Assembly: GCF_029894125.1 (NCBI RefSeq)
Contig: NZ_JARXYZ010000040.1
Span: forward strand, 1-64,000
Origin: Kitasatospora sp. MAA19
GTDB lineage: Bacteria > Actinomycetota > Actinomycetes > Streptomycetales > Streptomycetaceae
DNA length: 64,000 nt
Direction: 5' to 3'
The notes beneath the pieces were generated by a model, which was not told the DNA's origin, did no database searches, and was given only the letters and a program-made list of their open reading frames with translations. Numbering within the stretch: the stretch's first letter is position 1; the number at the start of each line of letters is the position of its first letter. This document shows positions 1 through 7,849 of this stretch, piece by piece. The position numbers were made by a program, and so were the translations under genes.

Positions 1-62
1 GCCTTACAGCGCCGATGGTACTGCAGGGGGGACCCTGTGGGAGAGTAGGACGCCGCCGAACA
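1..62 (+). rRNA. rrf: 5S ribosomal RNA, 3' part
   Basis: The first 62 bases match the 3' half of an actinobacterial 5S rRNA: the stretch from the conserved GCCGATGGTACTGC loop region through the GGGAGAGTAGG helix to the CGCCGCCGAAC 3' end. The 5' half lies outside the window, so this is the end of a plus-strand rRNA operon. The terminator follows 13 bases later. The exact mature 3' end is uncertain by a few bases. Confidence 0.93.
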
Positions 63-74
63 ATCATTCAGAAG

Positions 75-107
75 AACCCCCATCCGGGAAACCGGGTGGG
101 GGTTTTT
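75..107 (+). terminator. Intrinsic terminator of the rRNA operon
   Basis: A stem of AACCCCC-A-TCCGG pairs with CCGGG-T-GGGGGTT and runs directly into a T tract (103-107). This is a classical Rho-independent terminator just after the 5S rRNA. Confidence 0.9.
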
Positions 108-135
108 CGCATTTCCGGTGACGTATCGTCGGGGC

Positions 136-1131
136 ATGGACGATCAGACAGCGGTCATTGCGAACAGTGTGCTCCGCCCCGAGCAGCGCGACGGCGCCCT
201 GCGCGTTCTGGCGGATGCCCAGGCGGTGGACGGTCGGGCTGCCGTGTCCGAGCAGGGCCGGCTCCGGCTGCGTTCCTCGGAGACGTCGCGCCCGGGTGTC
301 AGCCATCTCATCGAGAGCGAGCAGGCCGGCGCCTCCGTCGTCGGCTACGGCCAGCTCGAAGTCCCGGAGGCGCCGTCCGCCAACCCCGCCGTCGAGCTGG
401 TGGTCGACCCGGCCGCCCGCGGGCGCGGCCTGGCCCGGCCGCTGGTGGACGCGGTGCTCGCGGAGGCCCACCGGGCGGGCCGCGATGCGGTGGACTTCTG
501 GGTACACGGCGGTCACCCGGCGGCCCGGCACCTGGCCGGGCGGTACGGTGCCGAGCTGGTCCGCGAGCTGCGGCAGATGCGTCGCACCGGGCCGCAGACC
601 GAGGCCGTCGCCGTCCCGGAGGGCGTCGAGCTCCGCACCTTCCGTCCCGGCGAGGACGACGCCGAGTGGCTGCGGCTGAACGCGCTGGCCTTCGCCCACC
701 ACCCGGAGCAGGGCGCCTGGACGGAGCGTGACCTGGCCGAACGGCTGGCGGAGCCGTGGTTCGACCCGGCCGGCTTCTTCCTCGCCACCCGGAACGGCAA
801 GGTGGTCGGTTTCCACTGGACCAAGGTGCACCCGGCCGACGCCACCCAGCCGGCCCTCGGAGAGGTGTACGTCGTCGGGGTGGACCCGGCGGAGCAGGGC
901 AGCGGCCTCGGCCGCGCGCTGACCGCCGCGGGTCTGCGCCATCTGACCGGTTCGGACGCGGGCGAGCGCGGACTGGAGACGGTCCTGCTCTACGTCGACG
1001 CCGACAATCCGGCCGCTGTGCGGGTATATGAACGACTGGGGTTCACCATCCACGAGGTGGACCTCATGTACCGAGTCCAGTACCGCGAAGGCCGGCCGGG
1101 CCAAGCGGGCTGGACGGGCCAAGCGGGCTAG
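136..1131 (+). CDS. mshD: Mycothiol synthase (MshD)
   Basis: The product is about 331 residues with two GNAT acetyltransferase repeats. The N-terminal one holds VVDPAARGRGLARPLV (acetyl-CoA loop) and the C-terminal one VVGVDPAEQGSGLGRALT. MshD acetylates Cys-GlcN-Ins with acetyl-CoA, the last step in making mycothiol, the main thiol of actinobacteria. Length and the GEVYVVGVDP motif fit the family. I chose ATG 136; an in-frame GTG at 118 would add six residues and neither start has a strong ribosome binding site. The C terminus ends in a short GQAGWTGQAG repeat, beyond the usual family end. It stands alone after the rRNA operon. Confidence 0.9.
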   Translation: MDDQTAVIANSVLRPEQRDGALRVLADAQAVDGRAAVSEQGRLRLRSSETSRPGVSHLIESEQAGASVVGYGQLEVPEAPSANPAVELVVDPAARGRGLARPLVDAVLAEAHRAGRDAVDFWVHGGHPAARHLAGRYGAELVRELRQMRRTGPQTEAVAVPEGVELRTFRPGEDDAEWLRLNALAFAHHPEQGAWTERDLAERLAEPWFDPAGFFLATRNGKVVGFHWTKVHPADATQPALGEVYVVGVDPAEQGSGLGRALTAAGLRHLTGSDAGERGLETVLLYVDADNPAAVRVYERLGFTIHEVDLMYRVQYREGRPGQAGWTGQAG

Positions 1132-1460
1132 ACGAGTCGGACAGGCCGAACGGGCCGAACGGACCGGACGGCTTAGCCGCACCGGGTGGTCCGGGGCAAG
1201 GGGTCGGACGGCCCCGTCCCTTGCCCCGACCGACTCAGCTTTCCTCCTGGCCATGCGGTGTTTACCGTGGATTCAATTGCTGCCGCGAAGATCACAGGAT
1301 GAAGTCCGTAGTGTCTCGCTCGTGCAGAGTCGACCGCCACGTGCCGGTCGACCCTGTAAGGACCGCGCCCGGCGGGTGGGCGCTGGTCCTGGGCGAGGAC
1401 GACGGCTCGCAGAGCCATTCGCGTCCGGACGCCGTCCTGCTGCTGGAGGAGCTGGAGCCC
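1132..1460 (+). other. Leader region upstream of ppk
   Basis: This 329-base gap holds no convincing gene. The first part is a degenerate GC-rich repeat (GGCCGAACGG units) that continues the repeat at the end of mshD. The middle holds a PHO-box-like repeat (1260-1281). From 1299 an in-frame extension of ppk is open; it is less protein-like than the rest and is treated here as leader. Confidence 0.4.
1260..1281 (+). promoter_or_regulatory. Possible PHO box (PhoP site) upstream of ppk
   Basis: GTTTACCGTGG followed by ATTCAATTGCT gives two adjacent 11-base units. The first matches the GTTCACC core at six of seven positions, the second at only four. PhoP control of ppk is known in streptomycetes, which is why this weak match is listed. 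The site is inferred, not secure. Confidence 0.35.
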
Positions 1461-3638
1461 ATGAGCATCCCCCGCCCCGTCTCTGCCCCGCTTTCCCCGC
1501 CGGCCCGGATGTCCAGTGCGCTGGGGATACCGCCAGAGCTGCCGGCCGAGGACGAGCAGGAGTTCGACGCGCTGCCGCAGGGCCGCTTCCTCGATCGCGA
1601 GCGCAGTTGGCTCGCCTTCAACGAGCGGGTCCTGGAGCTGGCCGAGGACTCGGGCATCCCGCTGCTGGAGCGGGCCAAGTTCCTCGCGATCTTCGCGAGC
1701 AACCTGGACGAGTTCTTCATGGTCCGGGTAGCCGGCCTGAAGCGCCGGATTGCCACGGGCGTCGCCCAGCGCAGCGCGTCCGGCCTGCAGCCGCGCGAGG
1801 TGCTGGACCTGATCTGGACCCGCTCGCGCGAGCTGATGGCGCGGCACGCCGCCGCCTTCCAGCAGGAGGTGCTGCCGGACCTCGCGACCGAGGGCATCGA
1901 GGTGGTCCGCTGGCCGGAGCTGGCCGAGAAGGAGCAGGCCCGGCTGCACACCCTGTTCCGGCAGAAGATCTTCCCGGTCCTCACCCCGCTGGCGGTCGAC
2001 CCGGCGCACCCCTTCCCGTACATATCGGGACTCTCGCTCAACCTGGCCGTCGTGGTGCGCAACCCGGTGTCGGGCCACAAGCACTTCGCCCGGGTGAAGG
2101 TGCCGCAGTCGCTGGCCCGCTTCCTGGAGGCCTCGCCGCAGCGTTACGTCCCGCTGGAGGACGTGATGGGCGCGCACCTGGAGGAGCTGTTCCCGGGCAT
2201 GGAGGTGCTCGCCCACCACGCCTTCCGGGTGACCCGCAACGAGGACCTGGAGGTGGAGGAGGACGACACCGAGAACATCCTCAAGGCCCTGGAGAAGGAG
2301 CTGATGCGGCGGCGCTTCGGCCCGCCGGTGCGGCTGGAGGTCGAGGAGTCGATCGACCCCTACATCCTGGACCTGCTGGTGCGGGAGCTGAACATCACCG
2401 AGGCGGAGGTCTTCCCGCTGCCCGGGCCGCTCGACCTGACCGGCCTGTTCGGGATCGCCGAGCTGGACCGCCCGGAGCTGAAGTACCCGAAGTTCGTGGC
2501 CGGCACCGCCCGCGGGCTGACCGACGTCGAGTCGGCGTCCCAGCCGGACATCTTCGCCGCGATGCGCGAGCGGGACGTCCTGCTGCACCACCCGTACGAC
2601 AGCTTCTCCACCTCGGTGCAGGCCTTCCTGGAACAGGCCGCCGCCGACCCGGACGTCCTGGCGATCAAGCAGACGCTGTACCGCACCTCGGGCGACTCGC
2701 CGATCGTGGACGCGCTGATCGACGCGGCGGAGTCGGGCAAGCAGGTGCTGGTCCTGGTGGAGATCAAGGCGCGCTTCGACGAGCAGGCCAACATCAAGTG
2801 GGCCCGCAAGCTGGAGGAGGCCGGCTGCCACGTGGTCTACGGCCTGGTCGGGCTGAAGACGCACTGCAAGCTGTCGCTGGTGGTCCGCCAGGAGGGCGAC
2901 ACCCTGCGCCGCTACTCGCACGTGGGCACCGGCAACTACCACCCGAAGACCGCCCGGCTGTACGAGGACCTGGGGCTGCTGACCTCGGACCCGCAGGTCG
3001 GGGCCGACCTCTCGGACCTGTTCAACCGGCTGTCCGGTTACTCGCGCCGCGAGTCCTACCGCCGCCTGCTGACCGCCCCGCGCGGTCTGCGCGACGGGCT
3101 GATCTCCCGGATCCACAACGAGATCGCCCACCACCGGGCCGGCCGGCCGGCGTACGTGAAGCTCAAGGTCAACTCGATCGTCGACGAGGCCGTGATCGAC
3201 GCGCTGTACCGGGCGTCGCAGGCCGGCGTGCCGGTGGACGTCTGGGTGCGCGGGATCTGCGCGATCCGGCCGGGTGTGCCGGGGCTGAGCGAGAACATCC
3301 GGGTCCGCAGCATCCTGGGCCGCTTCCTGGAGCACTCCCGGATCTTCGTGTTCGGCAACAACGGCGATCCGGAGGTCTGGATCGGCAGCGCCGACATGAT
3401 GCACCGCAACCTGGACCGCCGGATAGAGGCGCTGCTGCGGATCACCGATCCGGCGCACCGGGCCGAGCTGTCCGGGCTGATCGACCTCGGGATGTCGGAC
3501 GAGAGCGAGTCCTGGCACCTGGGGCCGGACGGTGCGTGGGCCCGCCACCCGCAGGACGCCGAGGGCAGGCCGTTGCGGCACGTCCAGGATCTGCTGATCG
3601 ACTCGCGCCAGCGCCGCCGGGCCGCCACCTCGCGCTGA
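1461..3638 (+). CDS. ppk: Polyphosphate kinase 1
   Basis: The product is about 725 residues and covers the full PPK1 architecture: N-terminal helical domain (RFLDRERSWLAFNERVLELA), head domain, and two C-terminal phospholipase-D-like catalytic domains. The segment HVGTGNYHPKTARLYEDLG carries the autophosphorylated histidine region. MMHRNLDRRIEALL holds the second conserved site. The enzyme reversibly builds polyphosphate from the ATP gamma-phosphate. ATG 1461 has GGAGGA about ten bases upstream; an in-frame ATG at 1299 would add 54 residues and is the alternative. CHAD and Nudix genes follow in the same direction. Confidence 0.95.
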   Translation: MSIPRPVSAPLSPPARMSSALGIPPELPAEDEQEFDALPQGRFLDRERSWLAFNERVLELAEDSGIPLLERAKFLAIFASNLDEFFMVRVAGLKRRIATGVAQRSASGLQPREVLDLIWTRSRELMARHAAAFQQEVLPDLATEGIEVVRWPELAEKEQARLHTLFRQKIFPVLTPLAVDPAHPFPYISGLSLNLAVVVRNPVSGHKHFARVKVPQSLARFLEASPQRYVPLEDVMGAHLEELFPGMEVLAHHAFRVTRNEDLEVEEDDTENILKALEKELMRRRFGPPVRLEVEESIDPYILDLLVRELNITEAEVFPLPGPLDLTGLFGIAELDRPELKYPKFVAGTARGLTDVESASQPDIFAAMRERDVLLHHPYDSFSTSVQAFLEQAAADPDVLAIKQTLYRTSGDSPIVDALIDAAESGKQVLVLVEIKARFDEQANIKWARKLEEAGCHVVYGLVGLKTHCKLSLVVRQEGDTLRRYSHVGTGNYHPKTARLYEDLGLLTSDPQVGADLSDLFNRLSGYSRRESYRRLLTAPRGLRDGLISRIHNEIAHHRAGRPAYVKLKVNSIVDEAVIDALYRASQAGVPVDVWVRGICAIRPGVPGLSENIRVRSILGRFLEHSRIFVFGNNGDPEVWIGSADMMHRNLDRRIEALLRITDPAHRAELSGLIDLGMSDESESWHLGPDGAWARHPQDAEGRPLRHVQDLLIDSRQRRRAATSR

Positions 3639-3656
3639 CACGACCACTGATGCGAG

Positions 3657-3688
3657 CCGCTGGAACCGCAGGGGACCGGTTCCAGCGG
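3657..3688 (+). terminator. Hairpin after ppk
   Basis: CCGCTGGAACCG and CGGTTCCAGCGG form a perfect 12-bp stem with an 8-base loop just after the ppk stop. There is no T tract, so it may terminate only partly or stabilise the ppk message ahead of the CHAD gene. Confidence 0.5.
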
Positions 3689-3741
3689 TCGGCCACCAGC
3701 CCCGGGGGGACGAACCCGGGGGAACGGGGATCTACCACGCC

Positions 3742-4830
3742 ATGACCGATGCGCCGATGACGGCCCAGGCGGCTGCCACAGCGACCGCCGGGGACATCCT
3801 CTCCAGCCATCTCACCGCCCAGGCCGGCGCGTTCCTTCGTGCCCTGCCGCTGGCGGTGGGCGAGGTCGGCGCCAGACCGGGGACGGCCGCGGTCGTTCCG
3901 GCGGCCGGTACCGCCGACCTGCTGCGGACGGTCCGGCGGATCGGCGGGCTGCTGCACACCTTCGGTTCCGTCTTCGAGCAGGCCTGGGCGCAGGAGTCGC
4001 GCACCGAACTGCGCTGGCTGCTCAACCTGTTGGCGCTGGAGCCCGGGTACGTCCGCCGCTCGGCCCGGCTGCTGGGCGCGCTGGACTCGCTGAGCGGCAG
4101 CGACCCGGACGGGGCGGGCATGCTGGCCGGGCACGCCGGGGCGCCCAAGGCGCGGGCGCTGCTGGACCGGCAGCTGACCCTGGCCCGGACCAGGGCGCAC
4201 TCCTCGGTGCTCCAGGAGCTCCGGTCGGCCCGGCTGCACGCGCTGGCGGACCGGATGACGCTGCTGGTCGGCGAGGCGCCGCTGCTGGAGGCGGCGGGCG
4301 GCCGGGCGCCGGCGGTGCTGCTGCCGCAGGCGGCCGCCGCGGTCGCGGTGCTGTCCGCGAGCGCCCAGCAGCTGCCGCTGCGGCGGGCCGCCACCCCGTA
4401 TGGCGGGGACGGGCTGCGCCGGCTGGGCGTCGTCCCGGCGGCGCGCGGCGCGGTGGACGCGGACGCGGCGCTGGCGGCCGACGACGCGCCGTGGGCCCGG
4501 ATGCGGATCCTGGTGAAGCGGGCCCGGTACGCGCTGGAGGTCTGCGGCCGTACCTCCGCCGAGCTGGACGAGCTGGACGGGGTGCTGGGCCGGCACCAGG
4601 AGGCGGCGGACGCCGCGGTCACGGTGGCCACCGCGGCGCGGACTCCGCGGATCACCCCGGCGACCGCGTACGTGCTGGGCGTGGTGCACGCTGATCAGCG
4701 ACTGGAGGTGGAGGCGGCGCGGTACGCCTTCGGCCACCGGTGGCCAGACCTCCCGCCCGGCCTGGACGGCTGGCTGGACCTCCCCCCTGCCGAGGGCTGG
4801 GGGCATTCCCCCGCACCACGGACGGCCTGA
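3742..4830 (+). CDS. CHAD-domain protein
   Basis: The 362-residue product matches the CHAD family: an all-helical protein with conserved histidines and basic residues, including RRIGGLLHTFGSVFEQAW near residue 75 and a WARMRILVKRARYALEVCG helix near residue 255. CHAD domains bind polyphosphate through a basic surface. Its place directly after ppk and before a Nudix hydrolase supports a polyphosphate role, which I infer rather than see. No signal peptide or membrane segment is evident. The stop is almost adjacent to the next start, implying co-transcription with the Nudix gene. Confidence 0.85.
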   Translation: MTDAPMTAQAAATATAGDILSSHLTAQAGAFLRALPLAVGEVGARPGTAAVVPAAGTADLLRTVRRIGGLLHTFGSVFEQAWAQESRTELRWLLNLLALEPGYVRRSARLLGALDSLSGSDPDGAGMLAGHAGAPKARALLDRQLTLARTRAHSSVLQELRSARLHALADRMTLLVGEAPLLEAAGGRAPAVLLPQAAAAVAVLSASAQQLPLRRAATPYGGDGLRRLGVVPAARGAVDADAALAADDAPWARMRILVKRARYALEVCGRTSAELDELDGVLGRHQEAADAAVTVATAARTPRITPATAYVLGVVHADQRLEVEAARYAFGHRWPDLPPGLDGWLDLPPAEGWGHSPAPRTA

Positions 4831-4831
4831 G

Positions 4832-5359
4832 TTGCGCGATCGTCTGAGCACCGGGCCGGGAGTGGGGGCAACCGCGACCGGGGCGGGGCGCGCCCCGGTG
4901 GTCCTGGCGGCCGGCGCGGTGCTGTGGCTGCCGGGCCGGCCGAAGAAGAGCGGCCGACTGGGGCGGCCGCGGATCGCGGTGATCCACCGGCCCAAGTACG
5001 ACGACTGGAGCCTGCCGAAGGGCAAGCTCGATCCGGGGGAGGGCGTGGTCGCGGCGGCGCTGCGCGAGGTGCACGAGGAGACCGGGTTCTCCTGCCTGCT
5101 CGGTCCGGAGCTGCCGACCCAGCACTACCTGGCGCAGGGCCGGCCGAAGGAGGTGCGCTACTGGGCGGCGGTGCCGTCGAGCGGGGCGTTCCGGCCGAAC
5201 CGCGAGGTGGACCGGTTGGAGTGGTTGCCCGCCGGAAAGGCCCGCGCCCGGCTGACGCACGACCGCGACCGGTTGCTGGTCGACGCCCTGCTGGTGATGC
5301 TGGGTGCGAAGCCCGTACGGGCGGACGACCTGCCATCGGCGAAGGGACGGTGGAAGTGA
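4832..5359 (+). CDS. Nudix hydrolase (MutT-like)
   Basis: The product is up to 175 residues and contains a perfect Nudix box: G-x5-E-x7-REUxEExGU, seen as GKLDPGE followed by REVHEETGF. Nudix enzymes cleave nucleoside diphosphate-X compounds; actinobacterial relatives clean up oxidised nucleotides or diphosphoinositol-like substrates. The TTG start at 4832 follows the CHAD stop by one base; a GTG at 4862 is an equally possible start. The substrate cannot be told from sequence. The ppk-CHAD-Nudix run suggests a link to polyphosphate or nucleotide housekeeping. Confidence 0.85.
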   Translation: MRDRLSTGPGVGATATGAGRAPVVLAAGAVLWLPGRPKKSGRLGRPRIAVIHRPKYDDWSLPKGKLDPGEGVVAAALREVHEETGFSCLLGPELPTQHYLAQGRPKEVRYWAAVPSSGAFRPNREVDRLEWLPAGKARARLTHDRDRLLVDALLVMLGAKPVRADDLPSAKGRWK

Positions 5360-5425
5360 TCACGTCGCGCCCTTGCCGTGACGCAACCGTTACTACCTGA
5401 CGTAGTTTCCTGTCATCCGTTCGAG

Positions 5426-5447
5426 GTTCACTCTCCGTTCACTTGCG
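5426..5447 (+). promoter_or_regulatory. PHO box (PhoP binding site) of pstS
   Basis: GTTCACTCTCC is followed immediately by GTTCACTTGCG, two direct 11-base repeats. Each matches the GTTCACC core of the streptomycete PHO box at six of seven positions. It sits about 140 bases before the pstS start. PhoP binding here would switch on the Pst transporter under phosphate limitation. Confidence 0.8.
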
Positions 5448-5586
5448 ACCGGCTGTCGTGTCACCTACCCGGCCTAACTTCGGGTTTACCGGAGGGCCGA
5501 ACGGGCCCCGGACCACAGCAAAACCCGCGCTCCGCCGTCCTCGTACGGCCCGCGCGCCGGGCAATGCCACAGAAAGGGACACCCCA

Positions 5587-6720
5587 GTGAAGCTCCAGCG
5601 GAACGGCCGCTCCAAGGCCCTCGCCATCGGTGCCATGGCGCTCGTCAGCTCGCTGTCGCTCGCCGCCTGCGGCTCGGACAACAACAACGACACCAAGGCG
5701 TCCGGTGGCTCCAGCGGCGGCTCGTCGGCCGCGGCGATCAACTGTGGCAAGTCGGGCACGCTGCTCGCCTCGGGCTCCACCGCCCAGGGCAACGCGATGG
5801 ACGTCTGGAAGACCAACTTCGGCGCCGCCTGCTCCGGCAGCACGATCAACTACGGTGGCGGCGGCTCCGGCACGGGTGTCCAGCAGTTCAACCAGGGCAA
5901 GGTCCAGTTCGCGGGTTCGGACTCGGCCCTGAAGCCGGCCGAGGTCGAGGACAGCAAGAAGGTCTGCACCGGCGGCCAGGGCATCGACCTGCCGATGGTC
6001 GGCGGCCTGATCTCGCTGATCTACAACATCGAGGGTGTCGACAACCTGGTCCTGGACGGCCCGACCGCCGCCAAGATCTTCGACTCGCAGATCACCAAGT
6101 GGAACGACCCGGCGATCGTCGCCCTGAACCCGGGCGCCAAGCTGCCGGACGCCGACATCCAGGCCTTCCACCGCTCGGACGACTCCGGCACCACGGAGAA
6201 CCTGACCAAGTACTTCGCCAAGACCTCCGGCGGCGCCTGGAGCTACCCGGCCGCCAAGGCCTGGGCGGGCAAGGGTGGCCAGTCGGCCAAGGAGTCCGCC
6301 GGTGTCTCGGCCCAGGTGAAGCAGGTCAAGAACTCGATCAGCTACGCCGAGCTCTCCTACGCGCAGACCAACAACCTGAAGAGCGCCGCCATCAACACCG
6401 GCGCCGCCAAGCCGATCGAGGCCACCGCCGTCAACGCCGCCAACACCTTCGCCAAGGCGAAGGTCGCCGGCACCGGCAGCGACCTGGCGCTGACCCTCGA
6501 CTACGCGACCAAGGACGAGGGCTCGTACCCGCTGGTCCTGGTCACCTACGAGATCGTCTGCGACAAGGGCAACAAGGCCGACACCCTCGACACCGTGAAG
6601 GCCTTCCTGACCTACGCCGCCAGCGACGCCGGCCAGAAGGCCATCGGCGACACGGGCTACGTCCCGCTCCCCAAGGAGCTGACGGACAAGGTCAACGCCA
6701 TCATCCCGACGCTGGCCTGA
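5587..6720 (+). CDS. pstS: Phosphate ABC transporter substrate-binding lipoprotein PstS
   Basis: The 377-residue product starts with a signal peptide and a lipobox LAAC (Cys28), so it is a membrane-anchored lipoprotein. It captures extracellular phosphate for PstCAB. Typical PstS blocks are visible: GSTAQGNAMDVW, the FAGSDSALK loop, HRSDDSGTTENLTKYF and IGDTGYVPLP at the end. GTG 5587 is preceded by GAAAGGGA at good spacing. It is the first gene of pstSCAB, behind the PHO box, and is separated from pstC by a strong hairpin that may keep its message more abundant than that of pstCAB. Confidence 0.96.
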   Translation: MKLQRNGRSKALAIGAMALVSSLSLAACGSDNNNDTKASGGSSGGSSAAAINCGKSGTLLASGSTAQGNAMDVWKTNFGAACSGSTINYGGGGSGTGVQQFNQGKVQFAGSDSALKPAEVEDSKKVCTGGQGIDLPMVGGLISLIYNIEGVDNLVLDGPTAAKIFDSQITKWNDPAIVALNPGAKLPDADIQAFHRSDDSGTTENLTKYFAKTSGGAWSYPAAKAWAGKGGQSAKESAGVSAQVKQVKNSISYAELSYAQTNNLKSAAINTGAAKPIEATAVNAANTFAKAKVAGTGSDLALTLDYATKDEGSYPLVLVTYEIVCDKGNKADTLDTVKAFLTYAASDAGQKAIGDTGYVPLPKELTDKVNAIIPTLA

Positions 6721-6732
6721 TCCAGTAGGACC

Positions 6733-6785
6733 TCCCGGTGGGGCGGCCCCGTGAACGAGGGGGGCCGGGGCCGCCCCCACCGGGA
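6733..6785 (+). terminator. Hairpin between pstS and pstC
   Basis: TCCCGGTGGGGCGGCCCC pairs with GGGGCCGCCCCCACCGGGA, an 18-bp stem with one bulged C and a 16-base loop. No T tract follows. It likely attenuates read-through from pstS or protects the pstS 3' end. Confidence 0.65.
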
Positions 6786-6868
6786 AGCAGTGACGAAAAA
6801 GCACGTCCGGGGCACCGCCGCCAGGGTGCCGCCCCCTCGGGGCAGCACCACCAGACCGGAGTAGACCA

Positions 6869-7849
6869 ATGACTTCATCCTCCCCTGCCGCCCCGCGAGG
6901 CAGGGAACGCCGCAAGCGTGACAGCCGGGTCGGCGACAAGATCTTCATGAACGCCGCTCGTGGGTCGGGCATCCTGCTGCTGGTCATCATGGCCGCCATC
7001 GCGGGCTTCCTGACCTGGCGTTCGGGCATCGCCCTGAGCAAGAACGAGGGCAACTTCCTCACCACCTTCGAGTGGACGCCGGACGCCCCGAAGCCGGTCT
7101 TCGGCATCGCGGTCCTCGCGTTCGGCACCATCGTCAGCGCGTTGATCGCGATGGCGATCGCCGTCCCGGTGGCCATCGGGATCGCGCTGTTCATCTCGCA
7201 CTACGCGCCGCGCAAGATCGCCCAGCCGTTCGCCTACCTGGTGGACCTGCTCGCGGCCGTCCCCAGCGTCGTGTACGGCCTCTGGGGCGCGCTGTTCCTG
7301 GTGCCGCACCTGGACGGGCTGACCAGCTGGCTGAACGACTACCTCGGCTGGACGTACATCTTCGACCAGTCCCGGGCCGGCACCACGCCGCGCAACCTGT
7401 TCACCGTCGGCATCCTGCTGGCCATCATGATCCTGCCGATCATCACCGCGGTCAGCCGCGAGGTCTTCCGGCAGGTGCCGCGGATGCACGAGGAGGCGGC
7501 GCTCGCGCTCGGCGCGACCCGCTGGGAGATGATCCGCACCGCGGTGCTGCCGTTCGGCCGCCCCGGCATCATCTCGGCCTCGATGCTCGGCCTCGGCCGC
7601 GCGCTCGGCGAGACCATCGCGGTGGCGATCGTGCTCTCGTCCAACAACGTCCTGTCGCTGCACCTGCTCGACCCGGGCGGCGGCACCTTCGCGCAGAACA
7701 TCGCGCTGAAGTTCAACGAGGCCCAGCCCTTCGGCCGGGACGCGTTGATGGCCTCCGGCCTCGTCCTGTTCGTGATCACCCTGCTGGTGAACGGTGCCGC
7801 GCGGCTGATCGTCGCCCGCCGCAAGGAGTACTCGGGGGCCAACGCATGA
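6869..7849 (+). CDS. pstC: Phosphate ABC transporter permease PstC
   Basis: The 326-residue membrane protein has a basic N-terminal tail and about six transmembrane segments. It carries the permease EAA loop, EEAALALGATRWEMIRTAVL, which docks the ATPase PstB. With PstA it forms the phosphate channel in the cell membrane. Its stop overlaps the pstA start by four bases (ATGA), indicating translational coupling. The long hairpin upstream separates it from pstS. Confidence 0.95.
   Translation: MTSSSPAAPRGRERRKRDSRVGDKIFMNAARGSGILLLVIMAAIAGFLTWRSGIALSKNEGNFLTTFEWTPDAPKPVFGIAVLAFGTIVSALIAMAIAVPVAIGIALFISHYAPRKIAQPFAYLVDLLAAVPSVVYGLWGALFLVPHLDGLTSWLNDYLGWTYIFDQSRAGTTPRNLFTVGILLAIMILPIITAVSREVFRQVPRMHEEAALALGATRWEMIRTAVLPFGRPGIISASMLGLGRALGETIAVAIVLSSNNVLSLHLLDPGGGTFAQNIALKFNEAQPFGRDALMASGLVLFVITLLVNGAARLIVARRKEYSGANA

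Noticed and set aside
1173..3647. Open frame of 824 codons on the minus strand opposite ppk
   Set aside because: It is the GC-rich antisense shadow of ppk, has no family resemblance and no start signal; ppk is complete on the other strand.
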